A stretch of DNA of 64,000 nt from Paraflavitalea pollutisoli (lineage in GTDB: Bacteria; Bacteroidota; Bacteroidia; Chitinophagales; Chitinophagaceae). The notes under the pieces were generated by a model. The model was not told the DNA's origin and searched no databases. It saw nothing but the letters and a program-made list of their open reading frames with translations. Both the position numbers and the translations under genes were made by a program. The DNA lies in assembly GCF_029360705.1 (NCBI RefSeq), contig NZ_JARKMX010000004.1, positions 186,001 through 250,000 of the forward strand, in the 5' to 3' direction. Positions 45,203-55,034 of the stretch are shown here, piece after piece (position 1 is the first letter of the stretch; every line of letters begins with the position of its first letter).

Positions 45203-48200
45203 ATGAGCAAACAAGTGAGCGCCTGGGAAGAGAAAGTGATCATTCCTACCTACAAGACAGGCAAACCCGATCCTAATCCGATGTTCTTTGAAAAACGTGT
45301 GTACCAGGGCAGCAGCGGTAAAGTATATCCGCATGCCGTGATCGACCAGGTATATGATGAAAAATACGATAAGGAATACCAGGCCGTGTTCATCGAAAAT
45401 GAATACCTGAAGATCATGATACTGCCCGAACTGGGCGGACGGATCCAGATGGCCTATGATAAGACCAACGATTATCATTTCGTGTACCACAACCGGGTCA
45501 TCAAACCGGCCCTGGTGGGGCTGGCAGGTCCCTGGATCTCGGGTGGTATTGAATTCAACTGGCCGCAGCACCATCGGCCCAGTACTTTCGATCCGATCGA
45601 TTTCAGTATAGAAGAACATGCCGATGGCAGCGCCACGGTGTGGGTGAGTGAAGTGGAAAAGATGTTCCATACCAAGGGCATGGCTGGTTTCCGGTTGTAT
45701 CCCGGTAAGGCTTACCTGGAGATCACGGGCAAGCTGCACAACCGTACCGCTTTGCCACAAACTTTTTTGTGGTGGGCCAATCCCGCCGTGGCGGTCGATA
45801 ATGATTACCAGTCGGTCTTTCCTCCCGATGTGACCGCGGTGTATGACCATGGTAAAAGAGATGTGTCCTCTTTCCCGATTGCGAAGGGTACTTACTATAA
45901 AACGGATTATGCACCCGGTACCGATATCTCCTGGTACAAGAACATTCCCGTACCTACTTCTTTCATGGCGGTGGCTTCTAACTTCGATTTTGTGGGCGGC
46001 TATCATCACCGGCGAAAAGCCGGTATCCTGCATGTTGCCAACCACCATGTATCGCCGGGTAAAAAGCAGTGGACCTGGGGCCATGGCGCCTTTGGCCGCG
46101 CGTGGGACAAGCAACTGACCGATGAGGATGGCCCCTATGTGGAGATCATGACGGGTATGTATACCGATAACCAGCCCGATTTTTCCTGGATCATGCCGGG
46201 GCAGGAAATTTCCTTTCAGCAATACTTTCTGCCTTATAAAGAGATCGGATATGTGAAGAACGCCACCAAAGAAGCGCTGGTAAACCTGGAGCTGGAAGGG
46301 CAACGGGCATCCCTATGTGTGTACGTTACAGAGCACAATAAGTTAGTCACTATCTCCCTACACCATAAAGGGCAGGAAGTATATACCGAACAGGTCGTGC
46401 TGTCGCCGCTGGCCGCTTTCCGGCACCAGCTCAGTTTGCAGCAGGAAGTGCTTCCGCAGCACTTGACCGTTTCCGTGACAGACGGCGGGGGCCGGGTATT
46501 GGTTTCTTATACCCCCGTGGTGGCAGATAAGCAAACGCCCGTGCCCAGCCCGGCAACGCCCATGCTTGCCCCGGAAGTGCTGAAGAGTACGGAGGCCTTG
46601 TACATGGCAGGGCTGCACCTGGAGCAATACCGCCATGCTACCTATAACCCGGTAGCTTATTACCAGGAAGCATTGCGCCGCGACCGGACGGATATCCGCA
46701 ACAACAATGCGCTGGGGCTTTGGTACCTGCGCCGGGGCCGCTTTGCGAAAGCGGAAACGTATTTTCAGCAGGCAGTGGACAGCCTCTTGCAGTACAATCC
46801 CAACCCCTACGATGCAGAGCCAGTGTATAACCTGGGGCTAAGCCTGTACTACCAGCGGAAGATGAAAGAAGCCTGTAACTGGTTCTATAAATCGGCCTGG
46901 GATGCCCAATGCCAGGAGAATGCCTACCTGAAGCTGGCCCAACTCGAGGCTGTACAGGGAAACTGGCAGGAGACTTTGGACCTGGCAGACCGGTCGCTGG
47001 CGCGGAACGTATACAACTACCAGGCGAGACACCTGAAAGTGATCGCCCTGCGCCATACGGGCAGGCTCGGAGAGGCGATCCGCTATGCGGGTGAAACGCT
47101 TTGTCATGATGCCTTTGCCTTCAATACACTGTATGAGCTCGTGCTTTGTGCGGAAGGGATCGGTGATGCCGGGCAGGCAACCACCTACCGCCAACAACTG
47201 GTGCGCGGTATGCGGAACAATCCCGTTTCTTATATCGACCTGGCCATGGATTACGCCAACTGTGGAGCTTACGGGGATGCCATACGGTTTATGTTGCTCT
47301 GTGAAGGAGGAACGAAAGATCCGCTGTTCAATTACTACCTGGGTTATTGGAGCTGCGGTAGCGGCGATGACGAGGCAGCCACGCAATACCTGGAACAAGG
47401 ATACCAAAAAGACCCGGCGTATGTATTTCCCAACCGGCTCGAAGATATCGCCGTGTTGCAATTTGTAACAGACCGGCAGCCCCGTGACCACAAAGCACCG
47501 TATTACCTGGGCAACCTGTGGTATGATAAGCAGCAATACCAGGAGGCGATCGGTTGCTGGGAGCGGTCGGTTAAGATCTATGATGCATTCCCCACCGTGT
47601 ACCGTAACCTGAGCATTGCCTGGTACAACAAAGGCGGAGAAACGTTTGGGCCGCTGGCCGCCATGGAAAAAGCCTTTGCGCTGAATGAGCAGGATGCGCG
47701 TATCCTGTTTGAGCTGGACCAATTGTATAAGAAACAGAATTACCCCGTTAAGAAACGGAAAGCGCTGCTCGACCGGCATACTGCGCTGCTGCCACAACGT
47801 GATGACCTGTTGCTGGAGTATATTACCCTGCTCAATATCACGGGCGACCATGCGGCGGCCGATGCATGGCTAAAGAAAAGGACCTTTCATCCCTGGGAAG
47901 GGGGAGAGGGTAAAGTGACGGGTCAATATCTTTTTACCCGGACGGCGCTGGCAAAAACAGCCCTGAATGCCGGCCAGGCCGCTGAAGCGTTGCAATACCT
48001 GGAGGAAGCATCGACCTATCCCGATAACCTGGGAGAAGGCAAACTGCCCAATACGCCGGAACAGGAACTGCATTACCTGAAAGGTGTCTGTTACGACCTG
48101 TTGGGTGACGCCCTCCAGGCACGCGGGTGTTGGGAGGCTGCCGCAAAAGGCCACCTTGCGCCCACCGATGCCATCTATTACAACGATACGCCACCCGATG

Positions 48201-48577
48201 CGATCTTTTACCAGGGACTTGCACTGTATAGATTGCAACGCGCCGGTGAAGCCAGGAAAAAATTCCGCGACCTGTTACAGTATGCACAGGAGCATATCGA
48301 TGATACAGTCAGCATACATTATTTTGCCGTGTCGTTGCCCGACTTCATGATCTTTGAAGATGATGCCGACAAAAGGAACAAAGTACATTGCCACTACCTG
48401 CTATACCTCGGCTATGCGGGGTTGGGGAAGGCCGAAGAAGCCATGTCCCATTACAACGCGGCGATGGACCTGGATGGCAGCCATACCGGACTGCATAAAA
48501 ATGCGCCCCTGATCAACCGGTCGCTGATCAACCTGGCCAAAGCAATCAAACAAGGAACTGAAAGCACTAAGCAATGA
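45203..48577 (+). CDS. DUF5107-TPR protein
   Basis: 1124 residues. Residues ~15-350 are DUF5107, a galactose-mutarotase-like beta-sandwich (ILPELGGRIQMAYDKTNDY, GLAGPWISGGIEFNWPQHHR, TFLWWANPAVAV). Residues ~455-1115 are a long series of tetratricopeptide-like repeats (ALGLWYLRRGRFAKAETYFQ, YNLGLSLYYQRKMKEACNWF). No signal peptide is visible, so it should be cytoplasmic while its GH2 neighbours are exported. The domain is common in carbohydrate loci; I know of no role I can assign with confidence. Mutarotase-like binding or processing of an imported sugar is a possible role. Its end overlaps the next GH2 gene as ATGA. Confidence 0.9.
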   Translation: MSKQVSAWEEKVIIPTYKTGKPDPNPMFFEKRVYQGSSGKVYPHAVIDQVYDEKYDKEYQAVFIENEYLKIMILPELGGRIQMAYDKTNDYHFVYHNRVIKPALVGLAGPWISGGIEFNWPQHHRPSTFDPIDFSIEEHADGSATVWVSEVEKMFHTKGMAGFRLYPGKAYLEITGKLHNRTALPQTFLWWANPAVAVDNDYQSVFPPDVTAVYDHGKRDVSSFPIAKGTYYKTDYAPGTDISWYKNIPVPTSFMAVASNFDFVGGYHHRRKAGILHVANHHVSPGKKQWTWGHGAFGRAWDKQLTDEDGPYVEIMTGMYTDNQPDFSWIMPGQEISFQQYFLPYKEIGYVKNATKEALVNLELEGQRASLCVYVTEHNKLVTISLHHKGQEVYTEQVVLSPLAAFRHQLSLQQEVLPQHLTVSVTDGGGRVLVSYTPVVADKQTPVPSPATPMLAPEVLKSTEALYMAGLHLEQYRHATYNPVAYYQEALRRDRTDIRNNNALGLWYLRRGRFAKAETYFQQAVDSLLQYNPNPYDAEPVYNLGLSLYYQRKMKEACNWFYKSAWDAQCQENAYLKLAQLEAVQGNWQETLDLADRSLARNVYNYQARHLKVIALRHTGRLGEAIRYAGETLCHDAFAFNTLYELVLCAEGIGDAGQATTYRQQLVRGMRNNPVSYIDLAMDYANCGAYGDAIRFMLLCEGGTKDPLFNYYLGYWSCGSGDDEAATQYLEQGYQKDPAYVFPNRLEDIAVLQFVTDRQPRDHKAPYYLGNLWYDKQQYQEAIGCWERSVKIYDAFPTVYRNLSIAWYNKGGETFGPLAAMEKAFALNEQDARILFELDQLYKKQNYPVKKRKALLDRHTALLPQRDDLLLEYITLLNITGDHAAADAWLKKRTFHPWEGGEGKVTGQYLFTRTALAKTALNAGQAAEALQYLEEASTYPDNLGEGKLPNTPEQELHYLKGVCYDLLGDALQARGCWEAAAKGHLAPTDAIYYNDTPPDAIFYQGLALYRLQRAGEARKKFRDLLQYAQEHIDDTVSIHYFAVSLPDFMIFEDDADKRNKVHCHYLLYLGYAGLGKAEEAMSHYNAAMDLDGSHTGLHKNAPLINRSLINLAKAIKQGTESTKQ

Positions 48578-51500
48578 AAAAAGCCCTATTGAAATACGTT
48601 GCCTGCCTTTTATCGGCTATTGTCTTGCAAAGCACCGCCGGGTTCGCACAACAAGTGCTTTCCCTCGCGGGAAAGTGGACGGTGGCCCTCGATCCCGATA
48701 GCGCAGGGTACCGCGAAAACTGGTCGCTGAAGACATTTAACCAATCCATTCAATTGCCGGGCACGACCGATGAAGCCCACCTGGGCACCAAGACATCCGG
48801 GTCGGATTATGGTATCCTCACCCGGGCGTATAAATATGTTGGACCAGCCTGGTACCAACGCACCATCACCATTCCGGCAAGCTGGAAAAACAGGGCAGTG
48901 ACCTTGTTCCTGGAGCGGGTGCTGTGGGAAAGCAAGGTCTATGTCGATGGAAAGGAAGTATCGGCCCAATCTCCTTTGTATGTACCACACCTGCACAACC
49001 TGGGTGTATTGACACCGGGCCGGCATACGCTCACCATCTGTGTCAACAACGAGCTGATCCACAACATCGGCGACAAAGGACATGGCTATACAGAGTATAC
49101 CCAAAGCATCTGGAACGGCATAGTAGGACGACTGGAGCTGCGTAAGCAACCGCCTGTGGCCATTACCGGTGTGGCGCTTTATCCGGATGCAGCGGCCAGG
49201 CAACTGGCCCTGAAACTGTCTTTGCGCAATGTACTGCCGGCTGCTGCCAGTTGTGCGCTGGACATCACGCTGCGGGAAAAGCTAACGGGAAAACTGGTAA
49301 AGCAGATGACACAACAGCAGGCCACTTTATCCGGCAACCAGGCGATCGATGTGGTGATGAAAGATATCCCGGGTATCAAAACCTGGAACGAATTCAATCC
49401 TGCTTTGTATACGGTTACTGTACAGGCCCGCCAGGGGAATGAAGTGTCTACCTGGACCGAAACAACCGGGTTCCGTAAGGTATCCACGAATACGCACAAG
49501 GTACTCGTCAACGACAAAGTAACTTACCTGCGCGGCAACCTCGATTGCGTGCATTTTCCGCTGACGGGTTATCCTTCCTGTAAGCAGGAGGATTGGGAAG
49601 CGATCTTCAAAAAATACAAGGACTATGGTTTGAATACCGTACGGTTTCACTCCTGGTGTCCGCCCGAAGCGGCATTTGCCGCTGCCGATAAATTGGGCAT
49701 CTATATCCAGGCTGAAATAATCTGGATAGACTGGTGGATGACCACGGCGCCGGAAGACCGTCCCGAGATGGATACCAAGGGTCATCCGGAAGGGCTCGGT
49801 AAAAATCCCAGCGCAGATGCGTTTGTGCAGGCGGAGATGAAAAGGATACTGGATGCTTACGGCAACCATCCTTCCTTCATGATGTTCTGCATCGGCAATG
49901 AGCTGGGCAATTCCGACTTTGATGTCATGGCGCAATGGATCGATAAAGCAAAGAAATATGATCCCCGCCGCTTGTATGCCGTGTCTACCGCCCGCAAGAT
50001 CACCGGCGTGGATGATTACAGTGTCACCCACAATATTCCGAATGTAGGGGGCACCTACGGGCTCAGTTTGAACAAGACGGATGCCGGGCTGGAGAAGAAC
50101 TACAGCCGGGCCACCCTGCCGATCATCGCGCATGAGGTGGGCCAGTTTCCCGTGTACCCCGAATGGAAGGAGATCGATAAATATACCGGGGTGTTGAAAG
50201 CGCGCAACCTGCAATTGTTCAGGGATACCGCTGCCATCCGTGGCCTGGAAAAGCAGGACCGCCAATTCCATGCAGCAAGCGGCGCGCTGCAAACACTGCT
50301 GTACAAGAACCTGATCGAAAATATTCAACTGGCACCGTCCAGTGCCGGGTACCAACTGCTCAGTATGCAGGACTACCAGGGGCAGGGTGAGGCGCTGGTG
50401 GGCTGGCTCGATGCGTTCTGGGGTGATAAAGGTATAGCGGTACCTAAAAAGGTACGCGAGTATGCCAATGCGGTAGTGCCGCTGATACGTACCAATAGTT
50501 TTACCTATACCACCAGCGATACGATCCACATCGGGCTGGCGATTGCCAACAATTACCAGGATGATATCCGGAAGCCGCTGGTGTGGGAAGTGGCAGACGA
50601 ACAGGGGGTGGTGCTGAAAAGCGGTAAAGCGGCCGTACAGGCGTTTCCACAGGGTGTGGTCACGGAGGTGGGAAAGGTCGAGCTGCCTGGCAGCGCATTC
50701 CCGGCCAAAGCTGCGGTGTATACCTTCCGGCTACGCTTGGCTGATGGATCTTACGGCAATAGCTGGCAGTTCTATGTGGTGCCGCGGCACGCGCAGATCG
50801 ATGCCGGTAAAGTACTGGTGACGGCGGAATGGAATGATGCCACCCAGGCAGTGCTGGACAAAGGCGGCAGCGTATTGCTGCTGGCCCATAAGCTGGGAAC
50901 GATCGCCCAGACACATCCGATCAACTTTACCCCCCTGTTCTGGTCGACGAGCTTTTTTCCCGGCCAGAGCAATGAAACACTGGGATCTTATATTGTTGAC
51001 AGCAGCGCGGCGTTCCGCCATTTTCCTACCCGCCATTTTACCGACTGGCAATGGTATGCCGTGTCGGGTGGTGGCCGCTATTTCAACCTGCAGGGCATGC
51101 CGCACGATTTCCGGCCACTGGTGCAGCCAATCTCGGATTTTCACATCAATAAAAAACTCGGCACGCTGTTCGAAACGAAAGTGGGCAATGGCAAGTTACT
51201 CGTGTGCGGGTACAACCTGCAGCAGCCAGACAACGCTTATGCGCAGCAACTTTATTACAGCTTGTTGCAATACATGAACAGTCCTGCCTTTGATCCGGCT
51301 TACCGGCTGCCGGAAGCGCCTTTGCGGCTGCTGGTCGCTAAAACGCCCGTGGCGGCGGCTGTGACCCTGTTGCCGGATGGGTTTGGCAACGCTTCGTTGT
51401 TTGTGAGGGCAGGGGCGCGGGCTTCGGCCGGCAAACCCGGTGCCTGGGAAGCGGGCAGCGACAGCGTGCTCCTGAATAGCCGGCAGTACAAGTATACAGT

Positions 51501-51819
51501 AACGGGCGCCAATGCCGTGCGGTCTGAAACCGCACAAGGATGGCGTGGCAGAAAGATGAAGATCGCTATCGAACCTCCGAGGGGCGTAAAGGGAACAATA
51601 TACCTGCAATTGGGTAACCCGGGTAATGCGGCCGCCAGTGCGATCGTGACGCTCGACAACCGGGAGATCAACACCGGTGCTATCGAAAAAGGCGGTAAGT
51701 GGATCAAGGTGCTGCTGATGCGGGAGGATACCAATGACGGTAAAGTAGAACTGGAGATCATTGCTGACGGCAATAGTGCCATCGACATCAAAAGCCTTGT
51801 GATCGTCGAAGAAGAATAA
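48574..51819 (+). CDS. Exported GH2 family glycosidase of the HSWCPP subgroup
   Basis: 1081 residues; its ATG overlaps the DUF5107 stop. Signal peptide MKKALLKYVACLLSAIVLQS to GFAQQ. Sugar-binding beta-sandwich, Ig-like domain and TIM barrel as in GH2, with acid/base Glu443 in CIGNELG and nucleophile Glu521 in IIAHEVGQF. The usual RTSHYP motif is replaced by RFHSWCPPEAAF, marking a divergent GH2 subgroup. A ~500-residue C-terminal extension with several beta domains follows (DWQWYAVSGGGRYFNLQ, and a final strand-rich domain). Substrate unknown. A closely related but broken gene follows 11 bases downstream. Confidence 0.9.
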   Translation: MKKALLKYVACLLSAIVLQSTAGFAQQVLSLAGKWTVALDPDSAGYRENWSLKTFNQSIQLPGTTDEAHLGTKTSGSDYGILTRAYKYVGPAWYQRTITIPASWKNRAVTLFLERVLWESKVYVDGKEVSAQSPLYVPHLHNLGVLTPGRHTLTICVNNELIHNIGDKGHGYTEYTQSIWNGIVGRLELRKQPPVAITGVALYPDAAARQLALKLSLRNVLPAAASCALDITLREKLTGKLVKQMTQQQATLSGNQAIDVVMKDIPGIKTWNEFNPALYTVTVQARQGNEVSTWTETTGFRKVSTNTHKVLVNDKVTYLRGNLDCVHFPLTGYPSCKQEDWEAIFKKYKDYGLNTVRFHSWCPPEAAFAAADKLGIYIQAEIIWIDWWMTTAPEDRPEMDTKGHPEGLGKNPSADAFVQAEMKRILDAYGNHPSFMMFCIGNELGNSDFDVMAQWIDKAKKYDPRRLYAVSTARKITGVDDYSVTHNIPNVGGTYGLSLNKTDAGLEKNYSRATLPIIAHEVGQFPVYPEWKEIDKYTGVLKARNLQLFRDTAAIRGLEKQDRQFHAASGALQTLLYKNLIENIQLAPSSAGYQLLSMQDYQGQGEALVGWLDAFWGDKGIAVPKKVREYANAVVPLIRTNSFTYTTSDTIHIGLAIANNYQDDIRKPLVWEVADEQGVVLKSGKAAVQAFPQGVVTEVGKVELPGSAFPAKAAVYTFRLRLADGSYGNSWQFYVVPRHAQIDAGKVLVTAEWNDATQAVLDKGGSVLLLAHKLGTIAQTHPINFTPLFWSTSFFPGQSNETLGSYIVDSSAAFRHFPTRHFTDWQWYAVSGGGRYFNLQGMPHDFRPLVQPISDFHINKKLGTLFETKVGNGKLLVCGYNLQQPDNAYAQQLYYSLLQYMNSPAFDPAYRLPEAPLRLLVAKTPVAAAVTLLPDGFGNASLFVRAGARASAGKPGAWEAGSDSVLLNSRQYKYTVTGANAVRSETAQGWRGRKMKIAIEPPRGVKGTIYLQLGNPGNAAASAIVTLDNREINTGAIEKGGKWIKVLLMREDTNDGKVELEIIADGNSAIDIKSLVIVEEE

Positions 51820-51830
51820 TACGACATAAG

Positions 51831-54387
51831 ATGGAATCAATAAAGTATGCAGCAGGGCAGTATGGAAAAACTGCCCTGCTGGGATTGTTGTGCCTATGCC
51901 TCCATGCAGGATCCGCCAATGCGCAAACGCTCGACCTGCAAGGGCAGTGGACGGTTAAACTGGAGGGAGAAAGACAACTACCACAAAAGATCCAATTGCC
52001 CGGTACGCTGGATGATGCCGGTATCGGCGAGCCACTTAACGGGACGCCCCGTCTCAACATAGCGTCGCTGGCGCACCTGAGCAGGAAGACCAGTTTTGTC
52101 GGCAAAGCCTATTACACGCGGGAGGTAAGTATTCCTGCCGGGTGGCAGGGGAAATTGATCCTGCTGCAACTGGAGCGTGTGTTGTGGCGGTCGCGCGTTA
52201 ACATCGATGGGGTGTGGGTAGACGAAACGGGAGAAAGCCTGGTGGCAGGTCACCGGTTTGATCTTACCGGTAAACTCCTTCCGGGGCGTAAACATACGCT
52301 CACCATCCTGATCGACAATGGCAATCAATATCCCGGGATCAATGTGTATGAACGAAAATACCCAGACCCGCGGAGCTATGAAATGGCCCATGCCTATACC
52401 AACCATACACAGGTAAAATGGAATGGTATACTTGGTCCGATCACGTTGCAGGCAAAAGCACCGGTGTACCTCGAAGATGTTTTCACAGAGCCGCTGGTCA
52501 ATGAACGGCGGTTAAAGATCAGGTACACCCTCAACGGAACCAATCATCCGGTTGGCCGTATCACCAGTTATGTGACGGATGCGAAGGGGCGCCACCGCTG
52601 GAAACACACGGTGGTGACGACATTGCAGGGTTCTTTGGTGGAGGCAGTCATCGACTTCGACAAAAAGGCTGCCCCTTGGGATGCCATCGAACCAACAGTA
52701 TACCACCTCGTTTCCATTCTGGAGACCAACCAGAGGCGTGATACGGCGATCACTTCATTTGGTATCCGCGACCTGCGTGTGCAGGACCGTGATCTGTACC
52801 TGAATGGTAACCGCCTGTTTATCCGTGGCAACCTGGAATGTGCCATTTTCCCACTGACGGGCTATCCGCCCACCGGCAAGGCTGCGTGGCGGGACCTGTA
52901 TCTGACTGCCAGATCGTATGGGTTGAACAGCTTCCGGTTTCACAGCTGGTGTCCACCACGTGCAGCGTTTGAAGCGGCCGATGAAGCGGGGTTTTACCTG
53001 CAGGTGGAACTGCCACACTGGAACCTGGAGGTGGGCGCCGATACGGCCGCGTTTGCCTTTCTGCGGCGCGAGGCTTACCGCATCGTACAGCAATATGGCA
53101 ATCACCCTTCTTTTATGTTCTTTTCGATGGGGAATGAATTGGAGGGAGACTTTAGCTTGCTCAATACGCTCGTACAGGAGTTAAAAACCATAGACAGGCG
53201 CCACCTGTATGCAACCACCTCTTTTACTTTTCAAAAAGATATTTCGGGCGTACCGCAGCCTGCCGATGATCTGTTGGTGACGCAGTGGACGAAAGATGGA
53301 TGGGTGAGGGGACAAGGAGTCTTCAATAGCCAGCCGCCGGATTTTTCCAAAGACTTCAGCCAGGCGGCGGGTAAGGTGGGTATTCCCCTGATCTCGCACG
53401 AGGTCGGCCAGTATGCTGTGTATCCCGACCTCTCGGAGATCTCCCGCTATACGGGCAATCTTGTTCCCCATAACCTCATCGCCATTAAAAATGACCTGGA
53501 GCAGAAAGGGCGGTTGGGCATGGCAGGTGATTTTTTACGGGCTTCCGGCAAACTGGCTACACTACTCTACAAAGAGGAAATAGAACGTGCGTTAAAAACA
53601 AAAACATTTGATGGGTTCCAATTGCTGCAGGGTGTATTGGAAGGTCAGCACCGATAAGGGAGCATTGCTCGGGAAAGGTGCTTTTAACAAGGCCGATTAC
53701 CCGGTAAGCAACTGCCTGCCGGTAGGTACTATCAACCTCCCGTTGCATACCCTATTATCGGCCACCAGGGTTGCAGTGGAGGTCGGCGTTAGTGGTACTC
53801 CCTACCGCAATAGTTGGAGTTGCTGGGTATATCCTGCAGCACCGGTGGCCGCCCCCAATGGCTTAATTGTTACAGACTCTTATCGTACCGCCATCGATGC
53901 GTTGCAAAACGGTGCAACGGTACTGTTGTCACCGGGTCTGAAGTCGCTGACCGGTGTCGAAGGCCGCTTTGTTCCTGTGTTCTGGAGCCCGGTGCATTTC
54001 CCGGATCAGCCCGGTACGATGGGGCAGCTGATCAAGGCGGATCACCCGGCTTTACGACAGTTCCCTACTGCCGATCATACGGACTGGCAGTGGTGGGACC
54101 TGGTTAAGCGAAGCAAGAGCTTACCCGTGGATAGCCTGCCCGACGAAGCGATCCTTGTACGGGTGATCGATAATTTTGTGACCAATAGAAACCTGGCGAA
54201 TCTTTTCGAAGTACAGGTCGGAAAAGGTAAGTTGTTGTTCTCCGGCATCGACCTGCTGACGGATCAGGTCAACCGTCCTGTCGCTCGTCAATTGTACAAT
54301 ACCCTGGTCACCTACCTGCAATCGAAAGATTTTGATCCAAAGACGAAAGTGTCAGCAGAATGGATCTGGCAATTGATCAAAGAATAG
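51831..54387 (+). pseudogene. GH2 glycosidase paralogue broken by internal deletion and frameshift
   Basis: The first frame (51831-53657) encodes a signal peptide, sugar-binding domain and a GH2 barrel with Glu436 in MGNELE and Glu524 in SHEVGQ, ending abruptly after FDGFQLLQ. The second frame resumes at VYWKVSTDKG and runs to 54387, matching the C-terminal part of the intact paralogue at 48574 (DWQWWDLV, NLFEVQVGKGKLLFSGIDLL). Compared with that paralogue about 72 residues (PGQG to IRKPL region, ~216 bases plus a shift) are missing at ~53625-53635. The N-terminal product still has both catalytic glutamates but lacks the end of the barrel. Recent decay, or an assembly error, are the explanations; the remaining sequence is otherwise well conserved. 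Confidence 0.8.
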
Positions 54388-54493
54388 ATGCCCTGATTAA
54401 AAAGGCCCGCTAACGGGCGCCAATTAAGTAATAAATGGTCTGTCGTTTTTCTGTTGGATTAAATATGATGCGGCAATCAATCCTACTGATAGT

Positions 54494-54530
54494 ACGAAAA
54501 AAGCCTGGATCCATTCCAGGCTTTTTTCGT
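54494..54530. terminator. Bidirectional terminator between convergent operons
   Basis: ACGAAAAAAGCCTGG (54494-54508), loop ATCCATT, CCAGGCTTTTTTCGT (54516-54530). Perfect 15-base-pair stem with A-tract on one side and T-tract on the other, so it ends transcription from both the GH2 operon and SusCD set 3. Confidence 0.9.
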
Positions 54531-54551
54531 AGGGTGCGGTAAGGGTCGGGT

Positions 54552-54995
54552 TTATGGTTCTACAGCAATATTCACGGTCCAGTCACGAACGGTACCGTCG
54601 GCCGAGGTCAATTGGTATACAAATTTACCTTTGGTAAAATCTGCAATGATGCCGGCGGCCGGTGCGCCATCGAGGGGGGTGATGAGCTTGGCATAATGCG
54701 AAAAACGGATGCCGATCTTCGAAAGGTCGGTGCCTTTCACCGCGACAATGTTCACGGTAAAGCCGGTCTTGTCGATCGTGTTCGATTTGGTGGCCACGGC
54801 CACGTTCTGGTAACCGGTAACGGGCTCTCCATATCCCAGGTTGTTGGTGACTTCGGTGTACCGGAATAGTACAGCTGCGGTGATGGTGGCGTTATCACCC
54901 CATACCGAGTCGTCGAACTTTACACGGGGTTTCATGCAGGAAATGGTGCTGAGACAAAGGATGCCGAGTAAGATTGCCACTATATTGAGTTTCAT
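54552..54995 (-). CDS. Putative surface lipoprotein of SusCD set 3
   Basis: 147 residues with a lipoprotein signal (LCLSTISC, Cys ~20). The mature part ends in FVYQLTSADGTVRDWTVNIAVEP, the same type of strand pair as in the lipoprotein of set 1 and in DUF5018-like modules of surface glycan-binding proteins. It is the last gene of the SusC-SusD-lipoprotein operon, 39 bases after SusD. Probably a single small beta-sandwich domain. A surface glycan-binding or assembly role is inferred from position. Confidence 0.75.
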   Translation of the reverse strand: MKLNIVAILLGILCLSTISCMKPRVKFDDSVWGDNATITAAVLFRYTEVTNNLGYGEPVTGYQNVAVATKSNTIDKTGFTVNIVAVKGTDLSKIGIRFSHYAKLITPLDGAPAAGIIADFTKGKFVYQLTSADGTVRDWTVNIAVEP

Positions 54996-55034
54996 GCGAT
55001 GTGTTTTTCCATTGTGAGTAAATGGGGTAGATGA

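Noticed and set aside
54404-54418. GCCCG/CGGGC inverted repeat just after the broken GH2 gene
   Set aside because: Only five base pairs and no T-tract; the strong terminator is at 54494-54530.
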